From Tissierellia bacterium (GTDB taxonomy: Bacteria; Bacillota; Clostridia; Tissierellales; Tepidimicrobiaceae): a stretch of 35,091 nucleotides of DNA. The stretch is taken from positions 1-35,091 of the forward strand of contig JAAYFE010000221.1 of NCBI GenBank assembly GCA_012728365.1, in the 5' to 3' direction. A program made the translations under genes and the position numbers. The notes beneath the pieces are model-generated. The model was not told the origin of the DNA. It did not search any database and saw nothing but the letters and a program-made list of their open reading frames with translations. This document shows, piece after piece, positions 24,531 to 32,108 of the stretch (positions are counted from its first letter, which is position 1; the number at the start of each line of letters is the position of its first letter).

Positions 24531-25172
24531 TTGATAAAGAAAGAATATGTAGCAAGCTATATAAGAAGTTTATACCCTACCCATGAAGGGATTTTAAAAG
24601 AATTAGAAGTATATGCCTTAGAAAACCATGTACCAATAGTTGAAAGAGAAGTAGCACAGCTTTTGAAAGTTTTATTGAAAATTTATAAGCCAAAAAGAAT
24701 TTTGGAAATAGGAACGGCTATAGGCTATTCTGCTATTCTCATGGCTAGCTCCACAGAGGATAGCTGCACTATAGAAACTATTGAAAGAAGATTAGATATG
24801 GTTGATCTTGCTAAAGAAAATATTAAAAAGGCTAAGTATGACCATAGGATTAGGATCCATTATGGTGAGGCAGAAAGTATACTAAAGGATTTAGAAGACA
24901 AATACGATTTTATCTTTCTAGATGCAGCAAAGGGACAATACTTAGACTTTTTCAATGACTGTGTTAAGCTCCTTAATATTGGTGGAATTATTGTATCAGA
25001 CAATGTACTCTATAAGGGAATGGTAGCATCAGATAAACTAGTTGTAAGGCGTAAGAAAACTATTGTTAAAAGATTAAGGCAGTATCTTAAATATATAAAT
25101 GAATTGGAAAATTTTGAGACCTGTGTTATTCCCATAGGGGACGGAGTGTCTATAACATATAGAGAGGAGTAA
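24531..25172 (+). CDS. trmR: tRNA 5-hydroxyuridine O-methyltransferase TrmR (YrrM-like)
   Basis: A 213-aa SAM-dependent methyltransferase of the class I O-methyltransferase (COMT-like) family: ILEIGTAIGYSAILMA binds SAM, ETIERRLDMVDLAKENIK holds the acidic ribose contact, and DFIFLDAAKGQYLDFF and IIVSDNVLYKGMV carry metal-binding Asp residues. B. subtilis YrrM (TrmR) methylates 5-hydroxyuridine-34 of tRNA to mo5U. The next gene is a U32 protein of the TrhP type, which makes that hydroxyuridine, so the pathway assignment is strong by context. The start is TTG 24531 behind AAGGAGGT. Confidence 0.87.
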   Translation: MIKKEYVASYIRSLYPTHEGILKELEVYALENHVPIVEREVAQLLKVLLKIYKPKRILEIGTAIGYSAILMASSTEDSCTIETIERRLDMVDLAKENIKKAKYDHRIRIHYGEAESILKDLEDKYDFIFLDAAKGQYLDFFNDCVKLLNIGGIIVSDNVLYKGMVASDKLVVRRKKTIVKRLRQYLKYINELENFETCVIPIGDGVSITYREE

Positions 25173-25177
25173 AACAA

Positions 25178-26407
25178 ATGAATAGACCAGAATTATTAGC
25201 ACCAGCTGGAGATATGGAAAAATTTAAAATGGCTATTAATTATGGAGCTGATGCTGTATATTTAGGCGGAGATAGATTTGGTTTAAGAAAAGCATCTAAA
25301 AATTTCACTTTAGAGGAATTAAAAGAAGGTATTGAATATGCCCATGAAAGGGATAAAAAGGTATATGTAACTATGAACATAATACCTCATAATGAAGATC
25401 TAGAGGGTTTAGAGGATTATGTAAGTAAATTATATAGTATAGGTGTAGATGCTGTAATAGTTTCTGACCCAGGAGTTATGACTATTATAAGAAAAACTGT
25501 ACCAGACTTGCCTATTCATTTAAGTACCCAAGCTAGTGTAACCAACTATGAAACGGTAATGTTTTGGTACAATTTAGGAATTAGAAGAATTGTTCTAGCC
25601 AGGGAATTATCTTTAAAAGAAATAAAGGAAATTGTAGATAAGGCACCAAAAGACCTTGAAATTGAAACCTTTGTACATGGTTCCATGTGTATTTCATATT
25701 CTGGAAGATGTTTATTAAGCAATTACATGACAGGCAGAGATGCCAACAGAGGGGACTGTGCCCAGGCCTGCAGATGGAAATATTACTTAATGGAAGAAAA
25801 AAGACCAGGTCAATATTTTCCGGTATATGAAGATGAGAAGGGTACCTATATATTTAACTCTAAGGATTTGTGTATGATAGAGCATATTCCAGAACTAATT
25901 GAAGCAGGAATAAAAAGCTTTAAAATTGAAGGCAGGGTCAAAAGCTCTTATTATGTAGCAACAGTACTTAGATCCTATAGAATGGCAATAGATGAATATC
26001 TTAGGGATCCTAAAAATTATAAATTTAAAGAAGAGTGGCTAAATGAAATAAAAAAAGCAAGCCATAGAGATTTTACTACTGGTTTCTTTTTCAATAAGCC
26101 TACAGAAGAGGGTCAAGTTTATACTTCAAGTACCTATAATAGGGGATATGATTATGTAGGCCTTATATTAGACTATGATCCTGAAACAAAACTTGCTACT
26201 GTTGAACAAAGAAACAGAATCTTTAAAGGTGACCAGGTTGAAATATTTGGCCCAGGAAGAGACTTTTTCTCCCAAACTATAGAAATAATGTTAGATGAAG
26301 AAGGCAATGAAATTAATGTGGTTCCACATCCACAGCAGATATTTAAAATAAAAGTTGAGGAAGCCGTAGAGCCTTGGTATATAATTAGAAAGAAAAGAAA
26401 GGATTGA
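25178..26407 (+). CDS. trhP: U32 peptidase family protein TrhP (tRNA uridine-34 hydroxylation)
   Basis: A 409-aa U32-family protein: [28 protein letters not shown] at the N-terminus, the signature [20 protein letters not shown] near residue 163, [11 protein letters not shown] near 190, [13 protein letters not shown] near 245 and a C-terminal small beta domain. The Cys residues in the signature and CAQAC are thought to hold an Fe-S cluster. TrhP with prephenate makes ho5U34 in tRNA. B. subtilis has two related genes (yrrN, yrrO); here only one is present. The ATG at 25178 is five bases after trmR, so the two are co-translated. Collagenase-like peptidase is the older name and is less likely. 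Confidence 0.88.
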   Translation: MNRPELLAPAGDMEKFKMAINYGADAVYLGGDRFGLRKASKNFTLEELKEGIEYAHERDKKVYVTMNIIPHNEDLEGLEDYVSKLYSIGVDAVIVSDPGVMTIIRKTVPDLPIHLSTQASVTNYETVMFWYNLGIRRIVLARELSLKEIKEIVDKAPKDLEIETFVHGSMCISYSGRCLLSNYMTGRDANRGDCAQACRWKYYLMEEKRPGQYFPVYEDEKGTYIFNSKDLCMIEHIPELIEAGIKSFKIEGRVKSSYYVATVLRSYRMAIDEYLRDPKNYKFKEEWLNEIKKASHRDFTTGFFFNKPTEEGQVYTSSTYNRGYDYVGLILDYDPETKLATVEQRNRIFKGDQVEIFGPGRDFFSQTIEIMLDEEGNEINVVPHPQQIFKIKVEEAVEPWYIIRKKRKD

Positions 26408-26411
26408 TTAT

Positions 26412-27032
26412 ATGCACAAGCCCATATTAATAGGAATAACGGGAGGTACAGGCTCTGGTAAAAGTACTGTATCAAGGGAAATATTAAGGCACATTGGGGA
26501 AACAGATGTTTGCATAATTGAGCAGGATTCATATTATAAAGATCAAAGCCATCTGACTTTTGAAGAAAGGGAAAAAACTAATTATGATCACCCATTGGCT
26601 TTTGATAATGACCTATTGATTAAACACTTAAAGGATTTGCTAAATAATAAGCCCATTGAAAAGCCCATATATGATTTTGAACAGCATAATAGAAAAAAAG
26701 AAACTATAAAAGTATATCCTAAAAGAATTATTATATTAGAAGGAATACTCATATTAAATGATGAGGAAATAAGAAATTTATGTGATATAAAAATATTTGT
26801 CGATACTGACTCTGATGTTAGAGTTATAAGGAGAATACTAAGAGATATAAAGGATAGGGGTAGAACATTAGAATCGGTAATTGAACAATATATGGCTACT
26901 GTAAGGCCTGCCCATCTTCAATTTGTAGAGCCAAGTAAAAAGTATGCAGATATAATCATACCTGAAGGTGGGTACAACAAGGTGGCCATAGATATAATAG
27001 TAACTAAGATAAATTCAATACTAAATAAGTGA
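26412..27032 (+). CDS. udk: Uridine kinase
   Basis: A 206-aa P-loop kinase that phosphorylates uridine and cytidine to UMP and CMP in pyrimidine salvage. The Walker A is GGTGSGKST at residues 11-19. [11 protein letters not shown] and YDHPLAFD form the nucleoside-binding region, ILEGILIL and [21 protein letters not shown] follow, and [23 protein letters not shown] ends the protein. The length is typical (~210 aa). The ATG at 26412 is four bases after trhP. The B. subtilis homologue stands in the same neighbourhood. Confidence 0.96.
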   Translation: MHKPILIGITGGTGSGKSTVSREILRHIGETDVCIIEQDSYYKDQSHLTFEEREKTNYDHPLAFDNDLLIKHLKDLLNNKPIEKPIYDFEQHNRKKETIKVYPKRIIILEGILILNDEEIRNLCDIKIFVDTDSDVRVIRRILRDIKDRGRTLESVIEQYMATVRPAHLQFVEPSKKYADIIIPEGGYNKVAIDIIVTKINSILNK

Positions 27033-27038
27033 TTATTT

Positions 27039-27073
27039 CCCCATTAACTGGTTATACTACATAGTTAATGGGG
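27039..27073 (+). promoter_or_regulatory. Inverted repeat that can cover the PBP gene's ribosome site
   Basis: CCCCATTAACT (27039-27049) pairs perfectly with AGTTAATGGGG (27063-27073), an 11-bp stem with a 13-base loop. The 3' arm ends in the GGGG of GGGGTG, the Shine-Dalgarno for the ATG at 27082. No T-run follows, so it is not an obvious terminator for udk. Confidence 0.6.
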
Positions 27074-27081
27074 TGAATTTT

Positions 27082-28737
27082 ATGGAAAATAAGAAGGTAA
27101 ATTTAACGCATAGAAGGCTAATCCAATTAGCCTTTATAACCTTATTTGCCTTCATGCTACTTGCAGTAAGGCTATATTGGATCCAAATCAAAAGCCATGC
27201 CAGGTATAAAACTGAGGCACTTAGGCAAAGAAGTGAAGAAATTAGCTTATATCCCAATAGGGGAACCATTTATGATAGAAATTTAATCCCTCTAACAAAC
27301 GCTAATAAAAAGAATACCCTATTAGTATTTAGGGAAAAAATTCTCAGCGATAGAAATTTAACAGATTTTATAATGAAAAATACAAACTTAAGCTATTCAG
27401 ATTTAATAGATTATGTATCTTATAATGAAAAAATAATATCAATACCCTTAGACAAAATTGATCATATCCATAATAGTAAGGATATTTTTGTGACTGAAAG
27501 GGTTTATAGATACTCTGACGATAATATACTTTCTCATGTTATTGGCTATATAAATAAAAGTGAAAATAGAGGAGAGTATGGTATAGAAAGGGTATATGAT
27601 GATATACTTGCAAATCAAAATAATAAAAATTCCCTTTATCTAGAAATAGATGATAATCAAAATGTATTTTTAGGAGGAGAATATCAAGTTCATGGTAATG
27701 CTAATTCCTTAGAGCCAAGTGGTGTAAAACTCACAGTGGATTACCACATACAGAAGATAGTGGAAAAAACTATGGACCAATATAATGTAAATGGGGCTGT
27801 TATAGTTGCAGAGGTAGCTTCTGGAGATATAGTAGCCTTAGTAAGTAGGCCTAATTTTGATCAAGATAATATTGGAAAATACTTAGAAAAGGACGATATG
27901 TCCTTTTATAATAAAGCAATACAAGTTGGATATCCTCCAGGATCCCTTTTTAAAATAGTGGTACTTATAGCTGCTTTAGAGGAAAATATGGAATATTTAA
28001 AGGAGACCTTTTACTGTAAAGGCTATGAGGAAATAGGTAATGTAGTCATAAGCTGTAACAAGACTGAAGGTCACGGCTATATAGATATAAAAGAAGCCTT
28101 TTCCTTATCCTGTAATTCTGCCTTTATACAGTTGGGTAAGGCAATTGGAAGTAATAAAATAATAAATATGGCCAAAAAACTAGGCTTTGGAGAAAAAGTA
28201 AATATTGGTTTATTAGAGGAGATTAGAGGAAATTTACCTATGGGTGATGAAATTCAAGGACCAGCCATAGGAAATATATCCATAGGTCAAGGGAGCATTG
28301 AGGTTACTCCATTGCAAATAACAAATTTAATGATGATAATTGCAAATGATGGTATCATGAAGGGCTTATCAATTGTAGATGGTATAACTTCTGAAGATGG
28401 AACTGTTATTAAAGCTTATAATAGACAGGAAGATAGAAATATTTTATCAAGGCCAGTAAGTAAGATTATAAAAGAATTTTTGTTAGATGTAGTAAAGTAT
28501 GGAACTGCTAGAAATTTAGATTTAGACCATATGGGAGGTGCTGCAGGCAAAACTGGCTCTGCCCAGGCTGTTTTAAATGGCAAAGAAACTATTCATGGAT
28601 GGTTTGCTGGCTTTTATCCTGTAGAAAAACCTAAATATGTTATAACTGTTCTAGTAGAAGAAGGGATTTCAGGAACTCAATCGGCTGTTCCAATTTTTGA
28701 TCAATTAGTTAAGGAAATTAATAAAATTAATAGGTAG
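27082..28737 (+). CDS. Class B penicillin-binding protein (PbpI/YrrR-like transpeptidase)
   Basis: A 551-aa membrane-anchored transpeptidase. A single N-terminal helix (LIQLAFITLFAFMLLAVRLYWIQ) is followed by the dimer-type domain (RQRSEEISLYPNRGTIYDRN) and the penicillin-binding domain. Its active-site set is Ser288-x-x-Lys291 (GSLFK), Ser343-Cys-Asn345 and Lys490-Thr-Gly492 (KTGSAQ). It cross-links peptidoglycan outside the membrane. Position after udk parallels yrrR (pbpI) in B. subtilis; a role in sporulation or cell division is possible, and sigK directly follows. The start is ATG 27082 with GGGGTG at 27070-27075; the GTG at 27073 overlaps that site. No PASTA domain is seen. Confidence 0.92.
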   Translation: MENKKVNLTHRRLIQLAFITLFAFMLLAVRLYWIQIKSHARYKTEALRQRSEEISLYPNRGTIYDRNLIPLTNANKKNTLLVFREKILSDRNLTDFIMKNTNLSYSDLIDYVSYNEKIISIPLDKIDHIHNSKDIFVTERVYRYSDDNILSHVIGYINKSENRGEYGIERVYDDILANQNNKNSLYLEIDDNQNVFLGGEYQVHGNANSLEPSGVKLTVDYHIQKIVEKTMDQYNVNGAVIVAEVASGDIVALVSRPNFDQDNIGKYLEKDDMSFYNKAIQVGYPPGSLFKIVVLIAALEENMEYLKETFYCKGYEEIGNVVISCNKTEGHGYIDIKEAFSLSCNSAFIQLGKAIGSNKIINMAKKLGFGEKVNIGLLEEIRGNLPMGDEIQGPAIGNISIGQGSIEVTPLQITNLMMIIANDGIMKGLSIVDGITSEDGTVIKAYNRQEDRNILSRPVSKIIKEFLLDVVKYGTARNLDLDHMGGAAGKTGSAQAVLNGKETIHGWFAGFYPVEKPKYVITVLVEEGISGTQSAVPIFDQLVKEINKINR

Positions 28738-28740
28738 ACT

Positions 28741-28797
28741 GGCACCATAACTACCTTTCAGGCATATACTTTAATATGGAAGGTATGTGGAGGTGCC
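28741..28797 (+). promoter_or_regulatory. Hairpin over the sigK ribosome site, with a sigma-E-like -10 in its loop
   Basis: GGCACC (28741-28746) pairs with GGTGCC (28792-28797), then TACCTTTC (28752-28759) with GGAAGGTA (28778-28785, one G-T pair), across an internal loop. The Shine-Dalgarno GGAGGTG (28789-28795) is half in the stem and half in the internal loop. The 18-base top loop contains CATATACT (28763-28770), which differs by one base from the sigma-E -10 CATACANT. CATAA upstream is a poor -35 at short spacing. Confidence 0.55.
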
Positions 28798-28800
28798 CTT

Positions 28801-29496
28801 ATGCTTAATTTACTAACTATACTTGAAGGGCTTTTAGAGCCTTTTTTAATATGGTCTAGTTATATTTCAAATACAAATTCCTTTCCCAAACCCTTAAGCA
28901 AAGAAGAGGAAGCAGAGTTGTTAAAAGAATATGCCCAAGGAAGTGAAAAGGCTCGCAATATTTTAATAGAGAGAAATTTAAGGCTGGTAGCTCATATAGT
29001 AAAAAAGTATAATAATACAGGCAAAGATGTGGATGATCTGATATCAATAGGAACCATAGGACTAATTAAAGCTATTTCAACCTTTGATGCAAGCAAGGGC
29101 ACAAGACTTGCAACTTATGCAGCTCGTTGTATTGAAAATGAGATCCTTATGACCATTAGGGCTAATAAAAAGTTAAAGGGAGAGGTATATTTACAAGAGC
29201 CTATTGGAATGGACAAGGAAGGAAATGAAATTTCCTTATTAGATATATTGGGAACAGATAGTGAGGATATTTCTGATGAAATCCATTTAAAGTTTCAGGA
29301 AAAAAAACTGCATGAAGCTATTAATAAAGTTTTAAAGGATAGGGAGAAGAAAATACTGGAACTAAGGTATGGCCTTGTGGATGGAGTTTGTATGACCCAA
29401 AGGGAAATAGCATCTATGCTAGGCATATCAAGATCCTATGTTTCAAGGATAGAAAAAAGGGCCATTGATAAGTTAAACAAGGCCCTTAACAGCTAA
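28801..29496 (+). CDS. sigK: Sporulation sigma factor sigma-K (pro-sigma-K)
   Basis: A 231-aa sigma-70 family factor. Region 2 shows ARNILIERNLRLVAHIVKKY and DDLISIGTIGLIKAISTF, then KGTRLATYAARCIENEILM; region 4 ends REIASMLGISRSYVSRIEKRA. This sequence order is characteristic of sigma-K, the late mother-cell factor. The first 20 residues are hydrophobic and precede Ser20-Tyr21, matching in length the B. subtilis pro-sequence removed by SpoIVFB; C. difficile sigma-K is known to lack one. The gene is whole, with no skin-type element inside. The ATG follows GGAGGTG at seven bases. It ends against a shared terminator with the convergent lipoprotein gene. Confidence 0.95.
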   Translation: MLNLLTILEGLLEPFLIWSSYISNTNSFPKPLSKEEEAELLKEYAQGSEKARNILIERNLRLVAHIVKKYNNTGKDVDDLISIGTIGLIKAISTFDASKGTRLATYAARCIENEILMTIRANKKLKGEVYLQEPIGMDKEGNEISLLDILGTDSEDISDEIHLKFQEKKLHEAINKVLKDREKKILELRYGLVDGVCMTQREIASMLGISRSYVSRIEKRAIDKLNKALNS

Positions 29497-29529
29497 AAAA
29501 GATAAATCCGGCTATACCGGATTTATCTT
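29495..29529. terminator. Bidirectional terminator between sigK and the lipoprotein gene
   Basis: AAGATAAATCCGG (29499-29511) pairs with CCGGATTTATCTT (29517-29529) around CTATA. On the minus strand a T-run (the AAAAAA at 29495-29500 on +) follows the stem, a strong terminator for the lipoprotein gene, whose stop lies in the 3' arm. On + only TTATCTTA follows. Confidence 0.85.
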
Positions 29530-30143
29530 ATAGGTGTAATTCTTCTTAATATCTCTTCAAACTGATTAGCAAAGCCTTCAATAGGATTACCTTCATCTAT
29601 ATCTTCAAACATATTTCTAATTCTAGTTAACAGGTCTGGATCAGCAGTTATACTTACATTGTCAATATCATTATCTACCTTTTTAACAACCCTTTCAATT
29701 CTATCTTTTAAATCTCTAGTTATTTGTCCTTCTGCCTCATTATCCATATTCACACCAACTATGGCAGTGTCTCCACTAATTAGTACATAAGCCCTGTTTA
29801 TACCTTCTATATCTTCAACTCTATTTGCTATCTTTCTTGCTAATTCCCTACTATTATTCATATTATTGTTGAAGTCCCTGTCATTTACTATATTATTTCT
29901 AAGCCTATTTCTTTCTACAGTATCTTCTCTACCTAATAAATCATCATCAAGATCCCTCATATTATCATCTAAACCTAGGTTGTTTCTTCTTATGGTGTTA
30001 TTCCTTCTTAAAGCATTATTTCTATTTTCTAAACCTATTCTAGTTTGAGTTCTATCCAGAGTATCTGGCCTTGCTGTACATCCAATTGCTATAAATACTA
30101 GGGCAAGAATTAAGCTAAGGAAAATTAATTTATTTTTTTTCAA
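29523..30143 (-). CDS. YhcN/YlaJ-type sporulation lipoprotein
   Basis: A 206-aa lipoprotein. The signal sequence (LIFLSLILALVFIAIGC) ends in a lipobox with the lipid-carrying Cys. Residues ~25-100 are low-complexity, rich in Asn, Arg and Asp (NALRRNNTIRRNNLGLDD). The last ~100 residues form the YhcN/YlaJ domain: ARKIANRVEDIEGINRAYVL, GDTAIVGVNMDNE and ERVVKKVDNDIDNVSITADPDL. Homologues are spore inner-membrane or coat lipoproteins made in the forespore, with roles in germination not settled. The start is TTG at 30143 because AGGAGGTG lies six bases upstream; the GTG at 30152 overlaps that site. It is convergent with sigK. Confidence 0.85.
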   Translation of the reverse strand: MKKNKLIFLSLILALVFIAIGCTARPDTLDRTQTRIGLENRNNALRRNNTIRRNNLGLDDNMRDLDDDLLGREDTVERNRLRNNIVNDRDFNNNMNNSRELARKIANRVEDIEGINRAYVLISGDTAIVGVNMDNEAEGQITRDLKDRIERVVKKVDNDIDNVSITADPDLLTRIRNMFEDIDEGNPIEGFANQFEEILRRITPIR

Positions 30144-30246
30144 CTTAGTCACCTCCTATATTTATTTTTACATTTAACTTTTTTTTTATTTGGTGTAATT
30201 TTTAATATTTATGTATAAAGAAGGAATAATAATATCATAAAAAATC

Positions 30247-30262
30247 TTATCATAAATGATAA
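30247..30262. repeat. Palindrome in the divergent lipoprotein-pilB intergenic region
   Basis: TTATCAT-AA-ATGATAA is a perfect 7-bp inverted repeat in a 263-base, very AT-rich region between two divergent genes. It could be an operator; the shape recalls Fur-type boxes but the 2-base centre does not match 7-1-7. Nothing else in 30144-30406 could be assigned apart from an orphan AAAGGAGGAA at 30340-30348. Confidence 0.4.
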
Positions 30263-30406
30263 AATATTTATAATTTATATCCTAAATAAATAAAGACATT
30301 TACAATTTGGATTAAATTTTCAAAGAATTTTACTAAATAAAGGAGGAATAGGATAAATTTTGTAGAATTAAGATTAATAATATATAAAAAAAACCAGGTG
30401 ATAAGA

Positions 30407-32098
30407 ATGAGAACGTCTAGTTTTAAGCTAGGGGAACTGTTATTATACAGCGGTAAAATTACAAAGGAACAGTTGGACATGGCTTTAGAGAAACAGAAAA
30501 AGTCTAAAAAGAAAATTGGGCAAATATTAGTTGAAGAAGGGTATGTAACAGATAAGGATATAGTAGAGGTTTTAGAGTTTCAGCTAGGATTTCCCCATGT
30601 AGACTTAAACAAATTTATAATAAATCCTGATGTAATATCCTTAGTACCTGAAAATATTGCAAGGCGTTACGATTTAATTCCAATAGACAAAAAAGGTGAT
30701 TATTTAATAGTAGCCATGGCAGATCCATTAAACATATATGCAATAGATGATTTGAAGCTATACACCAATAGTGAAATTCAACCTGTTATATCAACTAGTG
30801 AAAGCATAAAAAAAAGTATTGATAAATTTTATAGGCAAAAGACTACAGAGAAGGTTTTAAAAGAATTTGTTGAATCCTATGATGAAGATGATAGGGACAA
30901 GAATGAAATCCAAGAACAACAAGAACAATTGGAAGTTGCTAATGCTCCTATTGTAAGGCTAATTAATTCTACAATTCAGCAAGCAGTAGATATGAGGGCA
31001 AGTGACATTCATATTGAACCATATATGGAGGATATACGAATTAGATTTAGAATTGATGGAGACCTACAGGATATAATGAAATTATCAAAAAATATACTTT
31101 CTGCCTTAGTTACAAGAATAAAAATAATAGGAAAGATGAATATTGCAGAAAAAAGGATTCCACAAGATGGCAGGGTTGAATTTAGTTTAAACAATAAGAA
31201 AATTGATATTAGAATATCTACTATTCCAACTATCCATGGGGAAAAAATAGTATTGAGATTATTAGATAGGGAGAATTTCTTATTAACAAAGGATGAGCTA
31301 GGTTTCACACAGAAGAATTTAGAACGTTTTGAAAAGCTTATAAAACAACCCTATGGAATGATACTTATTACTGGTCCAACAGGTAGTGGAAAGACTACTA
31401 CATTGTATGCCATACTTAATGAGTTAAATAGGGTTGAAAAAAATATAATTACTATAGAAGATCCTGTTGAATATAAGATGGAAGGTATAAATCAGATACA
31501 GATTAATCCTAAGGCAGGTTTAACCTTTGCCAATGGTATAAGATCCATTTTAAGGCAGGATCCTGATATAATTATGGTGGGAGAAATAAGGGATGGGGAA
31601 ACTGCACATATAGCTGTTAGGGCAGCAATTACAGGACACCTGGTATTATCTACTTTACATACCAATGATAGCCCTTCGTCAGTTATGAGATTGGTAGATA
31701 TGGGGGTAGAACCATATTTAGTGGCTTCAGCTGTCATAGGTGTAGTTTCACAAAGGCTTGTAAAAAAGCTATGCGATAACTGTAAAGTGGAATATGAAGC
31801 TAGCTATTCAGAAAAACTGCTGTTGGGAAAAAATACTGAAGAGAATGTCATACTATATAAGGCTAAAGGATGTAATAGGTGCAACAATGGTTATTTAGGA
31901 AGAAGGGCAGTTCATGAAATAATGCTGGTAGATGAAGACATGAGAAGGCTTATTATTGAAGGTAAAAGTGTAGATGAGTTAAGGACCATAGCTTTAAATT
32001 CAGGTATGACTACATTATTAGACAATTCCATCCATTTAGCCCTTAAGGGAATAACTTCCCTTGAAGAAATATTAAAGGCTAATTTTACATTAGGCTAG
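30407..32098 (+). CDS. pilB: Type IV pilus assembly ATPase PilB
   Basis: A 563-aa cytoplasmic ATPase that powers pilus extension. The N-terminal GspE/MshE domain covers residues 1-150 (FKLGELLLYSGKITKEQLD, LEFQLGFPHVDL). The motor has Walker A GPTGSGKTTT at 323-332, the Asp box (EDPVEYKMEGINQIQ), Walker B (QDPDIIMVGEIRD) and the His box (STLHTND). A Zn-binding tetracysteine follows: CDNC (near 455) and CNRC (near 487). The start is ATG 30407 with AGGTGAT upstream; the GTG at 30398 overlaps that site. It heads the pil cluster. Confidence 0.96.
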   Translation: MRTSSFKLGELLLYSGKITKEQLDMALEKQKKSKKKIGQILVEEGYVTDKDIVEVLEFQLGFPHVDLNKFIINPDVISLVPENIARRYDLIPIDKKGDYLIVAMADPLNIYAIDDLKLYTNSEIQPVISTSESIKKSIDKFYRQKTTEKVLKEFVESYDEDDRDKNEIQEQQEQLEVANAPIVRLINSTIQQAVDMRASDIHIEPYMEDIRIRFRIDGDLQDIMKLSKNILSALVTRIKIIGKMNIAEKRIPQDGRVEFSLNNKKIDIRISTIPTIHGEKIVLRLLDRENFLLTKDELGFTQKNLERFEKLIKQPYGMILITGPTGSGKTTTLYAILNELNRVEKNIITIEDPVEYKMEGINQIQINPKAGLTFANGIRSILRQDPDIIMVGEIRDGETAHIAVRAAITGHLVLSTLHTNDSPSSVMRLVDMGVEPYLVASAVIGVVSQRLVKKLCDNCKVEYEASYSEKLLLGKNTEENVILYKAKGCNRCNNGYLGRRAVHEIMLVDEDMRRLIIEGKSVDELRTIALNSGMTTLLDNSIHLALKGITSLEEILKANFTLG

Positions 32099-32108
32099 GA
32101 GGATTATA

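Noticed and set aside
30338-30406. A strong AAAGGAGGAA at 30340-30348 upstream of pilB, suggesting a hidden small gene.
   Set aside because: No ATG, GTG or TTG with an open frame follows at usable distance (TTG at 30358 meets TAG at once).
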